Positions 1-9,640 of a DNA stretch of 64,000 bases are shown piece by piece. Source of the stretch: Stentor coeruleus (taxonomy: Eukaryota > Ciliophora > Heterotrichea > Heterotrichida > Stentoridae); NCBI GenBank assembly GCA_001970955.1, contig MPUH01000152.1, positions 1 through 64,000 of the forward strand. Direction: 5' to 3'. Below the pieces are notes generated by a model. It did no database searches and was not told the DNA's origin. It worked only from the letters and a program-made list of their open reading frames with translations. Numbering within the stretch: position 1 is the stretch's first letter; every line of letters starts with the position of its first letter. A program made the translations under genes and the position numbers.

Positions 1-675
1 CCACTTGAACTAATTATCATTAATAAAACTATCATGGATTAATGCATATTAGATAAAGGAAGAAAAATATTCTATATGCTTTGAATTTTTCTTGAGAAAT
101 TTTTAATCATAATAGACACACATACATTATCAAAATCTTATAAGAAAAAGTTTTATGTCTAAGCTTAACATAAATATAAAGATTTTCATAATGAGTAATT
201 CTTAATAAAAATAGAATCTTATCCAAAAATAAGCTGATTAATACAAAGAAGTGTGCTTTCAGGTCTATTTTAAACTTTTTCTTCTGTAAATTCAACAAAT
301 TTAATTACTTAAATACCTAGTCTCTTTTATAATTTTGATTTCTGCATTAGACAGATTGATTTTAAACTCTATCATTTTCTCTTATTACCCCATCTCGTTC
401 ATCTAGTAAAGTTACAATAATTTGTGAGGTTCTTATCGACTGAAAAAATATTTTTTTAGTTATAAAATCGACTAAAAAAATATGTAATTACGACTATATT
501 ACCAAGTATAATACAATAGGTAAATTAAGAAATCAAACAAAATACATAAATTAAAAACAAATAATCTTCATAACAAAATCCATAACTAACTATAATTACT
601 ACATAAAAATTAAATTTATAATGATTCATAACTCTAACTTTGATATAAAATTAACCAAAACTATCCAATTTTATA
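1..675. other. AT-rich intergenic, no gene seen
   Basis: Very AT-rich sequence upstream of the first RING-array gene. A 63-codon minus-strand frame at 107-298 is rich in Phe, Leu, Ile and Lys, as expected of random AT-rich DNA, and I do not accept it. The last 150 bases before the gene at 676 contain few G on the sense strand, like other upstream flanks here. No RNA gene or repeat was recognised. Confidence 0.6.
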
Positions 676-3195
676 ATGAAATATTTGTGTTCATCTAAAT
701 ACTGTGGCTTAGAAGCAAGTTGGATTTGTGACTGTGAGCTTGCATTTTGTGATTCTCATTCAGCAAAACACTTTTCATCATTATCTCACAAAGGAGAGAA
801 AATACTTAAAGAGCTCTCAAAAAAAACTGTGGAAAAACTAAAATATTTAATCAGGAAAAATATACGAAATATCGAACAAGCAGTTAATCATTATGAAAAT
901 CTTGCAAATAGTTTGTTTATATCAATAGAAAAATCTTTAAAACAGTTTACATCTAATGCTCAGAAAGCAAAAATGAAATTGTGTGAATTAGATTTTCATG
1001 CTAACAACTTAAAGAAAGCAACAAAATACAAAGCTAAAGAAAATGCTAAAATTCTCAAAGGTTTATTAGAAAATGATAATTTTAAAGAGTTTTTAAGGCC
1101 AATAAACATAGAAATAAAAATCCCTATAGATGAAATATATAAAAAGAGTTTAGATGATTACATGAAAAAAATACTGTCAATTGATTACTTTGAAAAATGC
1201 CAAGAATGCGAAAATGAAGGAGACTTTATAAGAAAATGTTATCATTTAGTATGCTTTTCCTGTCTTAGAAATAAAAAAATATGTGAATTATGTGAGAAAA
1301 AAATACCTTTTATCAAATATGAAAAATGTGATAGTTGTGGTAGCTCAAAAATATGTAAAAAACTAATATGCAATCATAAATTATGCAGGGTTTGCAGAAC
1401 TTTAAGTAATAATTGCAAAATATGCGAAATAAATAAAGAGAATCATCAAAAAAATGACTTAAAAGATATTTTTACCATAGAAATCCAAGAATCAATAATT
1501 TTAGCTAATAATAAAGTCTCCAATACTGAAAAATTTACTTGTACAAAATGCAATTCTTTCTTAGGAAAACGAATATGCTTAGAATGTAAAACAATATTTT
1601 GTTTTAGATGTAATTCTTTTGAACAATACTGTCCTAGTTGTTTAAATAATATTAAAGATTGTGAAAACTGTGGGAAAATTGGAATGCTTAAAATTCTAAA
1701 ATGTTCACATCTAGGGTGTTACAATTGTAAAGATAAAAACTTTTGTAAAAAATGCGATTTTACAGCTGGGAAATGCAATAATTGTAATAAACCTTATAAA
1801 ACAAGAATAGAAAGAATTTGCCAACATGATGCATGTGATCAGTGTATAAATGAAATATGCAGACTATGTATGTCAAGTAAGAATTATATAGAAAAAGTGT
1901 GTAAAAATTGCCAAAAGAAATGTAAATCGTCATTATTATTAAAATGTAAACATGAAGGGTGTTATGATTGTCGAAATAGCCCTTGTAAATTTTGTAAGGG
2001 TGATACTAAAAAAGAACCCCAAAAATTATGTTTTACTTGTGGAATGTCATGTACTTTAATTACAGAAAAAAATTGCAATCATAAAAGATGTGAAAGTTGT
2101 GTAGAAAAACCTTGTACTACCTGCCAAGATAAAAATTTACAATACACTTGCCAATATTGCAATAAAAAAACAAATAAAATAACAAAAGTTCAATGTCAAC
2201 ATGAACTTTGTAACCAATGTCTCAATGAAAATATATATAAAAAAGACAACAATGATATTTTATGTAATAATTGCTATTCATCATCATTAAATTCTCTAAA
2301 CGCTAAAAAAACCAAAAAAAATAAAAAATCAAATTCATTTAACATGTTATTCTTTAAATGCTGTACAATAGGAGAAACTTATATTCAACTAAATTGTTGT
2401 TTTTGTAGAAACAAATCAAAAAATGTTTCACCAATTGATTGTGGACATTACATGTGCCAATCTTGTATTTTTCAATCTAAACCTTGCCATATATGTGTTT
2501 TTAACAATAATCAATGTTCTTATTGTAATGATTCATCTTCAGATTTAATTTCATTAGAATGCCAACATCCAATATGTAGTAATTGTATTATATTAAAAAG
2601 ACCATGTAAAAGATGCCATATAAAAATATGTAAACAATGCAATATAGGTTTAGATTTAGTTATAAGTGATTGTGGACATGAAATATGTAAACAATGTTTA
2701 AATAAAAAACCAAAATGTGATGAATGTATTAAAAAAGATTCTATTTTTTGTCAGAATTGTGGAGAAGAAAGTAAAGAAAATCATACACTTAAATGTAATC
2801 ATCAAGGGTGTTTTAAATGTAGTACTAATACTTTTTGTTATAATTGTGTGAAGAAATTCAAAGATAAAAATATTATAAAGAATTTTGAAGAAGAGTGTAG
2901 CTTTTGTAAAATTTATACAAAGAAATATTTATATCTTCGTTGTTATCATATTATATGTATAGATTGCTTGAAAGCTATAGGTGGTAAACTTAAGAATTTG
3001 AATTATTCATGCTTATATTGTATAAGTGAAGGGAAATTATATGAACAGATATGTTCAGTTTGCCATAATGAGACTAAATGGGCTAATGAAAATGATACTT
3101 TTTTGAAAAAATGTTGTAAGAATAAGATTTGCACGAAATGTTTAGGTAGTTTATCAGGACCAGATCATTCTTGCAATGCTTGTATGGTGATTTGA
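676..3195 (+). CDS. B-box/coiled-coil protein with 14 tandem RING-like fingers (paralogue 1)
   Basis: Protein of 839 aa. Residues 5-41 form a B-box-like zinc site (Cys pairs, then H-x3-H-x5-H). Residues 42-170 are charged and helical, probably coiled coil. From residue 175 to the end I count 14 units of about 32-42 residues with the spacing C-x2-C-x(8-13)-C-x-H-x2-C-x2-C-x(4-13)-C-x2-C, the minimal C3HC4 RING layout. Examples are CDSCGSSKICKKLICNHKLC (unit 2) and the units starting CKQC and CQNC. Units 3 and 14 lack the His. The order B-box, helix, RINGs reverses that of TRIM proteins. By family knowledge RING fingers often bind E2 enzymes, so ubiquitin ligase or multivalent scaffold are both possible; activity is inference. 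Two same-strand paralogues follow. The stop is TGA, intact, no intron seen. Confidence 0.9.
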   Translation: MKYLCSSKYCGLEASWICDCELAFCDSHSAKHFSSLSHKGEKILKELSKKTVEKLKYLIRKNIRNIEQAVNHYENLANSLFISIEKSLKQFTSNAQKAKMKLCELDFHANNLKKATKYKAKENAKILKGLLENDNFKEFLRPINIEIKIPIDEIYKKSLDDYMKKILSIDYFEKCQECENEGDFIRKCYHLVCFSCLRNKKICELCEKKIPFIKYEKCDSCGSSKICKKLICNHKLCRVCRTLSNNCKICEINKENHQKNDLKDIFTIEIQESIILANNKVSNTEKFTCTKCNSFLGKRICLECKTIFCFRCNSFEQYCPSCLNNIKDCENCGKIGMLKILKCSHLGCYNCKDKNFCKKCDFTAGKCNNCNKPYKTRIERICQHDACDQCINEICRLCMSSKNYIEKVCKNCQKKCKSSLLLKCKHEGCYDCRNSPCKFCKGDTKKEPQKLCFTCGMSCTLITEKNCNHKRCESCVEKPCTTCQDKNLQYTCQYCNKKTNKITKVQCQHELCNQCLNENIYKKDNNDILCNNCYSSSLNSLNAKKTKKNKKSNSFNMLFFKCCTIGETYIQLNCCFCRNKSKNVSPIDCGHYMCQSCIFQSKPCHICVFNNNQCSYCNDSSSDLISLECQHPICSNCIILKRPCKRCHIKICKQCNIGLDLVISDCGHEICKQCLNKKPKCDECIKKDSIFCQNCGEESKENHTLKCNHQGCFKCSTNTFCYNCVKKFKDKNIIKNFEEECSFCKIYTKKYLYLRCYHIICIDCLKAIGGKLKNLNYSCLYCISEGKLYEQICSVCHNETKWANENDTFLKKCCKNKICTKCLGSLSGPDHSCNACMVI

Positions 3196-4001
3196 ATTAA
3201 AAAATATATAGTTAGATTATTTAGATAGATTATATGCTTTTTTTTTTGGGTTTAAAGATGTTCTGAGGAGTTGAAAAGTATAAATAGAGGGAATATTTTG
3301 GATTTATGGTTAAAGTTTTTAATAGATTTGTTAAGATATTGAGGAATTAGTGTATGATTAATGAATTTAAAAGTTTTACTTTATACTTGGTGAAAATTGT
3401 GATGATTTTTTATCTTTTTCCCTTTTAGTTTTGTTTAAGCTAATTATAGTCAATTTTTTATTAAATAAAATGTTAGAATTAGAATATTTTGTGATTTAGG
3501 CATTATAGTAAGTCATTTTAAAAAGTTCCCAGCTTAATATCAAGCTTTTTTTATATAAAAATATAACCCTGCTATTTAAATTTTTTCTTACAAAGGTGGG
3601 AATAAATCAAATATCATAGTTTCTAGTCTATAAACTTTATATGGAAAAACTATAATAAAATTATCTTTGAAATATAAAAAATGAAATAATACTTAATAAA
3701 ATGATCTAAGAGTCTAGGCGAAAAAATTGTAGATTAAAGACTAAGACTAAAGTGGATTGATTTAATCATGTTATCATAAGCATAATAGTATTTAAAAAAA
3801 CATAAACACTAATATTTTATGTAGATAAAGATTAGCCTTAGTCTAAAAGTTTACCATCAAGTTCAAGGAAAATAATTTGATATTTGATTACAAAACATGA
3901 AGACTATGATTTTAGTATATGAAAAGCATAGATATGATTATATGAATAAAACTTAAAATCCTACTTAGATTTTAGATAAGATAAAATTCTGTATGATTAT
4001 A
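3196..4001. other. Intergenic between RING-array paralogues 1 and 2
   Basis: About 800 bp of AT-rich sequence. Directly after the upstream stop the plus strand is C-poor and rich in T and G for about 250 bp. I see no open frame, RNA gene or clear repeat. The spacing between the paralogues (about 800 and 360 bp) exceeds that of many neighbours here, consistent with segmental duplication followed by decay of the spacer. Confidence 0.5.
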
Positions 4002-6335
4002 ATGAAATATTTGTGTTCATACAAAAATTGTATTTTAAAAGCGAATTGGATTTGCGACTGTGAGCTTATATTTTGCGAATACCATTCACTAAAGCATATT
4101 ACATCATCAAATCACAAAGTAAAAAAACAGCTTAAAAAGCTCTCAAAAATAACCATGAAACAATTAAGAAATCTGATAGCGAAAAATTTGTTGAATATTG
4201 AAAAAGAAGTTAAATCTTATGAAGAATTTGTATTTAGTATGTGTACATCGATTGAAAAGTCTTTGAAAAATTTTATATCTAATGCTCAGAAAGCAAAAGA
4301 TGTATTATATAAATTAGATTTAAAAATTGAAAATTTAAAGGAAGCGACGAAATTCAAAGCTGATGAAAACATCGAAATACTTAAAGCGTTTTTAGAAAAT
4401 GATCATTTTAAAGATTTTTTAAGACCAAATAACAAAGAAATAGAAATCCCTGCTGACAATAAATATAAAAAAATCTTAGACGATTATCTAAAAAAAATGA
4501 TTTCAATTGATTCTATTGAAAAATGCCAAGATTGCGGAGGTGAAGGGGATTTTACAAGAAAATGCAATCATTTTGTGTGCTTTTATTGTCTTAGAAAAAA
4601 CCATATATGCAATTTGTGTGAGCAAGAAATACCTTTTAACACAGCTGAAAAATGTGATAGTTGCAACAACTTTAAAGTTTGCAAAATGTTATCTTGCGGT
4701 CATAACTTATGTAGAGTTTGCCGAACTTTAGCTGTTGATTGCAATTTGTGTAGAAATGTCATAGATAATTTTAAGAAAAATAATTTTTATGATAAAATTA
4801 TCATAGAAAATTTAAAGGAAAATAATTTAGATGATCCAATTATCATAGAGGATTTAAAGGAAAATTATTTAGATGATCCAATTATCATAGAAGATTTAAA
4901 AGAAAATTATTTAGATGATAAAATTATCATAAAGGAAATAAAGGAAAGTTGTTTGGAAGATAAAAATATCATAAAAGAATTAAAGGAAAGTTGTTTTAAA
5001 GATAAAAATATCATAGAAGAATTAAAGGAAAGTCGTTTAGAAGATAAAAATATCATAGAAGAATTTAAGGAGGATAATTTTGATGATAAAAATATAAAAA
5101 AAGTAGCAAAAGCTCATATAAAAAAGAAGTTAAAACTACCAGATATTCATAAATATAAAGATACCAATTATAAATATTTTTGTTGTAAAAAATGCTTTAA
5201 TACTAATGAAAAGCAGATTTGCTTAGAATGTAAAAATACTTTCTGTACTAAATGTAGTCCTTTTGAAGAATACTGTCCTTATTGTTTAGATACTCTTGGT
5301 TATTGTGATAACTGCGAGAAAACAGGAATGCTTTTAACACTAAAATGCTTCCATTTAGGGTGTTATAATTGTAAAGACAGTAACTTTTGTAAAAAATGCG
5401 ATTCTAATAAAAACAAAATATGCAGTAATTGCGATGAGCATTATGAATTAAAAGCTAAAAGAAATTGTAATCATGATATGTGCAACAATTGCATTGGAAA
5501 ACAGTGCAAACAATGTTTTTTAAATCAAAGCATGACCAAAAATGTTTGTAATAGCTGCAATATAGAATGCAAATCAATTTTTTCATCATACTATGGATAT
5601 GAAATATGTAAAAATTGCCTAGAAACTCATAGTTACTTTTTTAATCCTCTCAACGATTGTTCCTATTGTTATATTTCATCACGTGATTTAATTACTCTTA
5701 ATTGTAAACATTTTATGTGTAAAGATTGTGCTTATAAAAAAAAGTCATGTAAAAAATGTAAACAAAAAAAATGTTGTAAGTGCAAAACAGAAGTTGCTTC
5801 AGTTATTGCAAATTGTGGACATGAAATGTGTGGAAAATGTTATGAAAAAAATTTAAAATGTGATGAATGTTTTATAAGACATCAAATGTTTTGCCCTAAT
5901 TGTGGAGAACAAAGTAAAAAAAACATAACTTTAGAATGTGATCATCATGGATGCAGAGTTTGTAAAAATAATGAAATTTGTTACAAATGCGCTGTTAAAT
6001 TAAAAGATAAAAGAATTTATAGAAAATTTGAAGAAAAATGCAATTTTTGTTGGGTTAGTACAATAGAGTATTTTTATCTTCGTTGTGGGCATGAAGTGTG
6101 TATATCTTGTTTGAAAAAGAATAATAATAAATTGAAAAATTTGAATTACTCATGTATAAGTTGTATTACTGATGGAAAATTAGTAGATCAGATATGCTCT
6201 ATTTGCCATTATGAGACAAAGTGGGTTATTGATGAGAATTATTTTAAGAGTTGTTGTAAGAAGGCAGTTTGCACTAAATGCTTTTATTGTTATTCAGGGT
6301 TCAGTCATTCATGTGATGATTGCGTAGTTATTTAG
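4002..6335 (+). CDS. B-box/coiled-coil protein with about 11 RING-like fingers and an internal 14-aa repeat (paralogue 2)
   Basis: Protein of 777 aa, closely related to paralogue 1. I start at 4002 rather than the ATG at 3993: this gives the same first residues (MKYLCS) and puts the first RING cysteine at residue 175, exactly as in paralogue 1. Order: B-box-like site, helical region, RING-like units matching units 1 and 2, then seven 14-residue repeats with a degenerate eighth (4785 to about 5100), then units matching 3, 4, 5, a degenerate 6, and 10 to 14. Units 7-9 of paralogue 1 are missing. Function as for paralogue 1: zinc-binding scaffold or ubiquitin ligase by inference. Stop TAG. Confidence 0.9.
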   Translation: MKYLCSYKNCILKANWICDCELIFCEYHSLKHITSSNHKVKKQLKKLSKITMKQLRNLIAKNLLNIEKEVKSYEEFVFSMCTSIEKSLKNFISNAQKAKDVLYKLDLKIENLKEATKFKADENIEILKAFLENDHFKDFLRPNNKEIEIPADNKYKKILDDYLKKMISIDSIEKCQDCGGEGDFTRKCNHFVCFYCLRKNHICNLCEQEIPFNTAEKCDSCNNFKVCKMLSCGHNLCRVCRTLAVDCNLCRNVIDNFKKNNFYDKIIIENLKENNLDDPIIIEDLKENYLDDPIIIEDLKENYLDDKIIIKEIKESCLEDKNIIKELKESCFKDKNIIEELKESRLEDKNIIEEFKEDNFDDKNIKKVAKAHIKKKLKLPDIHKYKDTNYKYFCCKKCFNTNEKQICLECKNTFCTKCSPFEEYCPYCLDTLGYCDNCEKTGMLLTLKCFHLGCYNCKDSNFCKKCDSNKNKICSNCDEHYELKAKRNCNHDMCNNCIGKQCKQCFLNQSMTKNVCNSCNIECKSIFSSYYGYEICKNCLETHSYFFNPLNDCSYCYISSRDLITLNCKHFMCKDCAYKKKSCKKCKQKKCCKCKTEVASVIANCGHEMCGKCYEKNLKCDECFIRHQMFCPNCGEQSKKNITLECDHHGCRVCKNNEICYKCAVKLKDKRIYRKFEEKCNFCWVSTIEYFYLRCGHEVCISCLKKNNNKLKNLNYSCISCITDGKLVDQICSICHYETKWVIDENYFKSCCKKAVCTKCFYCYSGFSHSCDDCVVI
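4785..5099 (+). repeat. Coding minisatellite, 42-bp unit, in frame
   Basis: Seven full units of 42 bp (14 codons) plus a degenerate eighth, lying between the second and third RING-like units of paralogue 2. The unit is of the type LDDPIIIEDLKENY, drifting to LEDKNIIEELKESR. Units 2 and 3 are identical in protein. It keeps frame and encodes an acidic, Ile-rich, probably helical linker. Paralogues 1 and 3 lack it, so it expanded after the duplication. Copy number may vary between strains or be mis-assembled. Confidence 0.9.
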
Positions 6336-6696
6336 TTTTAGGATAAAATTAGACTTTTAGTTTAGATAATTATTAAAAAAATACCTTAAATTTTCCTGTT
6401 GATGTTTTCTGATTGTAAGGAAAAGAGGCAGTTTAGATGTTTTAGTTACATGATTGATTTAGTTAAAATTTTATATAAAAAATAAAGTCAGATTTTTTAC
6501 TTTTTTTTTTTTTCATCATTTGCCTTTAAACCTTAAACTTATATGCTATAATATATCAAGAATTTCATCCTAACTAATCATATTTTTTTTATCTTCTGCA
6601 AAAGGCGAAAAATAAAACAGAATATATTAATAAAATATTACTTTAACTAAGATTTTAAAATACCTATAAATATAATCTTAATCTAATCAATAATAA
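6336..6696. other. Intergenic, no gene seen
   Basis: Some 360 bp of AT-rich DNA with a long T run near 6500. The 120 bp before the next ATG are G-poor on the plus strand, as is usual upstream of plus-strand genes here. Nothing else recognised. Confidence 0.5.
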
Positions 6697-8367
6697 ATGG
6701 ATTTTTGCGATACTAAATGCTTATTCTGTACCAACATTGGTATTAGAACTATCAATGTCCCTGGATATCATAAAATTTGCCAAGATCATCTAAATAGTAT
6801 AAATGACTTCATGCAAACTATTTGTATACACTGTAGTTCTAAAGTTTTTATACTAAAAGAGTTTATTTTTTGTTGTAGTTGTAATAAGAAAGAATGCCAA
6901 AATCAGTCATGTAAAAGCAGCGGAATAAGTGTTGGAAAAAATAATTCAGAACAAGAAATTGTCATTTTTGCAAGTAATAATAAAGATATTGTAGATATTC
7001 TCCCTGAAGATGGTCCTGAAAAATCATCATGCAAAAAATGCCATTCTATTACAGAAAAAACATCATGTTTAGAATGTAATAAGAAATTCTGCTCGAAATG
7101 CCAACCTTTTGAAAAATATTGTTCGTATTGCTTAAATAATATTAATGATTGTGATAACTGTGGAAAAATAGGAATGCTTATAGCCTTAAAGTGTTCCCAT
7201 TTCGGGTGTTATAATTGTAAAGATCAAAACTTTTGTAGAAATTGTGATTCTAGTAAAATTGTAAAATGCAATCATGAAAAGTGTTTAAAAAACATAGAAA
7301 AACCCTGTACTATCTGTGATAGTGAAAGCTTATCATTTATATGCCAATATTGCAATAAAAAAACGAATAAACTGAAAAAAATCAAATGTTCTCATGAACT
7401 TTGCGAGCAATGCCTTAATGAAAACATATACAAAAAAGAAAACAATGACATGATATGCATGAAATGCTATTCGATATTGTTAGACTTTAATGAAGTTCAA
7501 ATTGCTGAAGAGCATAAAAAAGTTAATTCATTATCACAGAAACTTCCAGAAAATATTAAAAAAACACAAGAAGGTATTAAAAAAAAATGTTGCTTTTGTC
7601 GTAAAAAATGTAAAAATTCATTAAAAATTGATTGTGAACATTTTATGTGCCAATCTTGTATCAATCTTAAAAAAAATTGCCAAATATGTCCTATTAATAA
7701 TATGTGTTCTTATTGCAATATTTCAGGACTCAAATTAGTTTTTCTTAAATGTCAGCACCCTATGTGTAAAATGTGCGTTAAACAAAATAAAAAATGCAAA
7801 AACTGTAATCCAAAACGATGCTACAAATGTAAAAAAGAAAAATCATCAGTATTTGGTGATTGTGGGCATAGATTGTGCACACAATGTTTTGAAAACGATT
7901 CAAAATGCAATGAATGCAATAAAAAACATAAAATATTTTGTCGGAATTGTGGTGAAAAAAGTAAAAAAAATTTGAATCTTAAATGCAAACATATTGGATG
8001 TATAAAATGCGAAAAGAATGATATCTGTTATAATTGTGTCAAAAATGTAAATACTAACAATGAAATAATAAAAACTGAAAAAGAGTGTAGTTTTTGTAAG
8101 ATTGTTACAAATAAGTATTATTATCTTCGCTGTGAACATACTGTGTGTACGAAATGCTTAAAAAAAAATAATTATAACATGAGAAACTTGAACTATTCTT
8201 GTTTATCTTGTATAAGTAAAGGAAATTTATATTATCAGATATGCTCATTTTGTCATAATAGAACAAATTGGCTTATTGAGAAAAAGAGTTTAATAAGAGT
8301 TTGTTGTAATAAAGAAGTGTGCATAAAATGTTTAAGCATCATTAATAAGCAAAACCATACATGCTAA
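6697..8367 (+). CDS. Shortened RING-array protein (paralogue 3)
   Basis: Protein of 556 aa. It lacks the B-box-like site and coiled coil of its two upstream paralogues and opens with a looser Cys/His motif (CDTKCLFC ... CIHC). RING-like units matching units 3, 4, a half unit 5 to 7, then 8 to 14 of paralogue 1 follow, each C-x2-C ... C-x-H-x2-C-x2-C ... C-x2-C. The TAA stop comes after the first cysteine of the last C-x2-C pair, so the final finger is clipped by about five residues compared with the others. Without the coiled coil it may not oligomerise like its relatives (inference). The frame is clean and codon use is unchanged, so I treat it as a gene, not a pseudogene. Confidence 0.85.
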   Translation: MDFCDTKCLFCTNIGIRTINVPGYHKICQDHLNSINDFMQTICIHCSSKVFILKEFIFCCSCNKKECQNQSCKSSGISVGKNNSEQEIVIFASNNKDIVDILPEDGPEKSSCKKCHSITEKTSCLECNKKFCSKCQPFEKYCSYCLNNINDCDNCGKIGMLIALKCSHFGCYNCKDQNFCRNCDSSKIVKCNHEKCLKNIEKPCTICDSESLSFICQYCNKKTNKLKKIKCSHELCEQCLNENIYKKENNDMICMKCYSILLDFNEVQIAEEHKKVNSLSQKLPENIKKTQEGIKKKCCFCRKKCKNSLKIDCEHFMCQSCINLKKNCQICPINNMCSYCNISGLKLVFLKCQHPMCKMCVKQNKKCKNCNPKRCYKCKKEKSSVFGDCGHRLCTQCFENDSKCNECNKKHKIFCRNCGEKSKKNLNLKCKHIGCIKCEKNDICYNCVKNVNTNNEIIKTEKECSFCKIVTNKYYYLRCEHTVCTKCLKKNNYNMRNLNYSCLSCISKGNLYYQICSFCHNRTNWLIEKKSLIRVCCNKEVCIKCLSIINKQNHTC

Positions 8368-8982
8368 TCTTTTATAGGTTTTAAGTAGCAAAATTAAGCT
8401 AAGATTAGGTTAAAGAAATTTAAGAATATATAGCTGAAGCTTATTTTTATAATTTAGTACTACTTTGCTAATTGTAATAACTTTTTAAGGATTCTTTTAT
8501 AGATAAAAGACTTAAAGATCAGGAATAAAGCAAAATTTATTGCATGACTAGATTGCAGGGTCATTTTGGAGAAGAGGCTTATAGGTAAATGATTGATTAG
8601 AAACTTTATATTTGCTTCAAAACAGCGCTAAATTTAAATATATACAAAAATGTATACTAAGATTTTCATTGTTTTCTATAGAAAATAATAATGTAATTAT
8701 TACATGACAAAATAATTATAAAAAATTTTCCTTTCAAAGTTTATAATAAAAGTATTAACTATGCTATTTATCTATGCCTATTGCAGATATATATAATGAA
8801 GTTAGATACTGAACTAAACCAACAAATATTTCACACTTTCATAATCTTTTTTATAACTCAATCTATTCCTCATTTACCATTACATCATCACTACAACCCT
8901 AAAAAAAATATTTCATTAAAACCATTTTGCCAACTAATATAAATACAAAATACAAAATCAAAATCTAATCCTAAAAATCATC
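8368..8982. other. Intergenic, no gene seen
   Basis: About 600 bp after the third RING-array gene. AT-rich, stops in all frames, becoming G-poor after about 8810 on the plus strand, which fits the former upstream flank of the decayed synthetase gene that follows. No RNA gene recognised. Confidence 0.4.
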
Positions 8983-9114
8983 ACTAATAATAATAAATTT
9001 GATTCTCCATACCTCTAATTTTTTAAAAAATACCACAGTCTCATGTCGTTACTAATAATAATGGATTTAATTCTCCGTGCCCCTAATTTTTTAAAAAATA
9101 CCGCAGTCTCATGC
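8983..9114 (+). repeat. Imperfect 68-bp tandem duplication
   Basis: Copy 1 (8983-9050) and copy 2 (9051 to about 9114) share the order ACTAATAATAATA, ATTCTCC, CTAATTTTTTAAAAAATACC and CAGTCTCATG, with scattered differences such as TACC(A/G)CAG. It lies just before the first recognisable codons of the synthetase remnant, so it may duplicate part of the original gene start or leader. The divergence suggests an older event than the 67-bp duplication near 62.8 kb. Confidence 0.75.
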
Positions 9115-9570
9115 CGTGGAAGATCCTTTACATGCAATGACTATACTTTATTATTCAAACATAATAAAAGAAAAAATTCTTCAAGGAAGAAAATTTCTTG
9201 ATAGTGATCGAGTAGCATTTTTTATTATAAATCCTATTAAAAAAAAATATAATTTTTAGCAGGGTAAGTGTAGATATAATTAAGTCTGGTGGATTCAAAA
9301 TTTCAGCATAATATATTGAGAATGACCTTCTTGGACATCCAGATATTGATGAAATTGCTGTTGTAGGGATCCCAAACCCTGATTATGGGTAGATCATAGG
9401 GGCAATTTTCAAGGCTAAACAAAAAATAACTCTTCAAGGTTTACATAATTGGAGTAAGGAAACGAATGGTTTCTTATAAAATACCAAGAGTTATAATTCA
9501 AGTTGATAAGATACCTAGAAACCAAATGGGGAAAGTTAATAAAAAAGAATTAATACAATTGTTTAGCTAG
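9112..9570 (+). pseudogene. Internally deleted acyl-CoA synthetase (AMP-binding, ACSF3-like) remnant
   Basis: Two pieces of one enzyme family lie almost side by side. The frame through 9112-9232 gives an N-terminal piece ending SDRVAFFIINP, like the GDRVAFLLPNS stretch near the start of AMP-binding synthetases. From 9264 a C-terminal piece reads VSVDIIKSGGFKIS, then GHPDIDEIAVVGIPNPDYG, and after a frame change SYKIPRVIIQVDKIPRNQMG with the lysine-bearing GKVNKKEL at the end. This is the C-terminal domain of the malonyl-CoA synthetase/ACSF3 type. The several hundred residues of the ATP-binding core between them are missing. Two in-frame stops (TAA at 9303-9305, TAG at 9387-9389) and one frameshift break the C-terminal part. 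The TAG stands where relatives often have Gln. A decayed host gene; the exact family member is uncertain. Confidence 0.75.
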
Positions 9571-9640
9571 TAAGTAATAATTTTAGGACAAATTTTAAGT
9601 TTTGATTTATATTTTTAGTTGTAAGAATATGTAAGATTAG

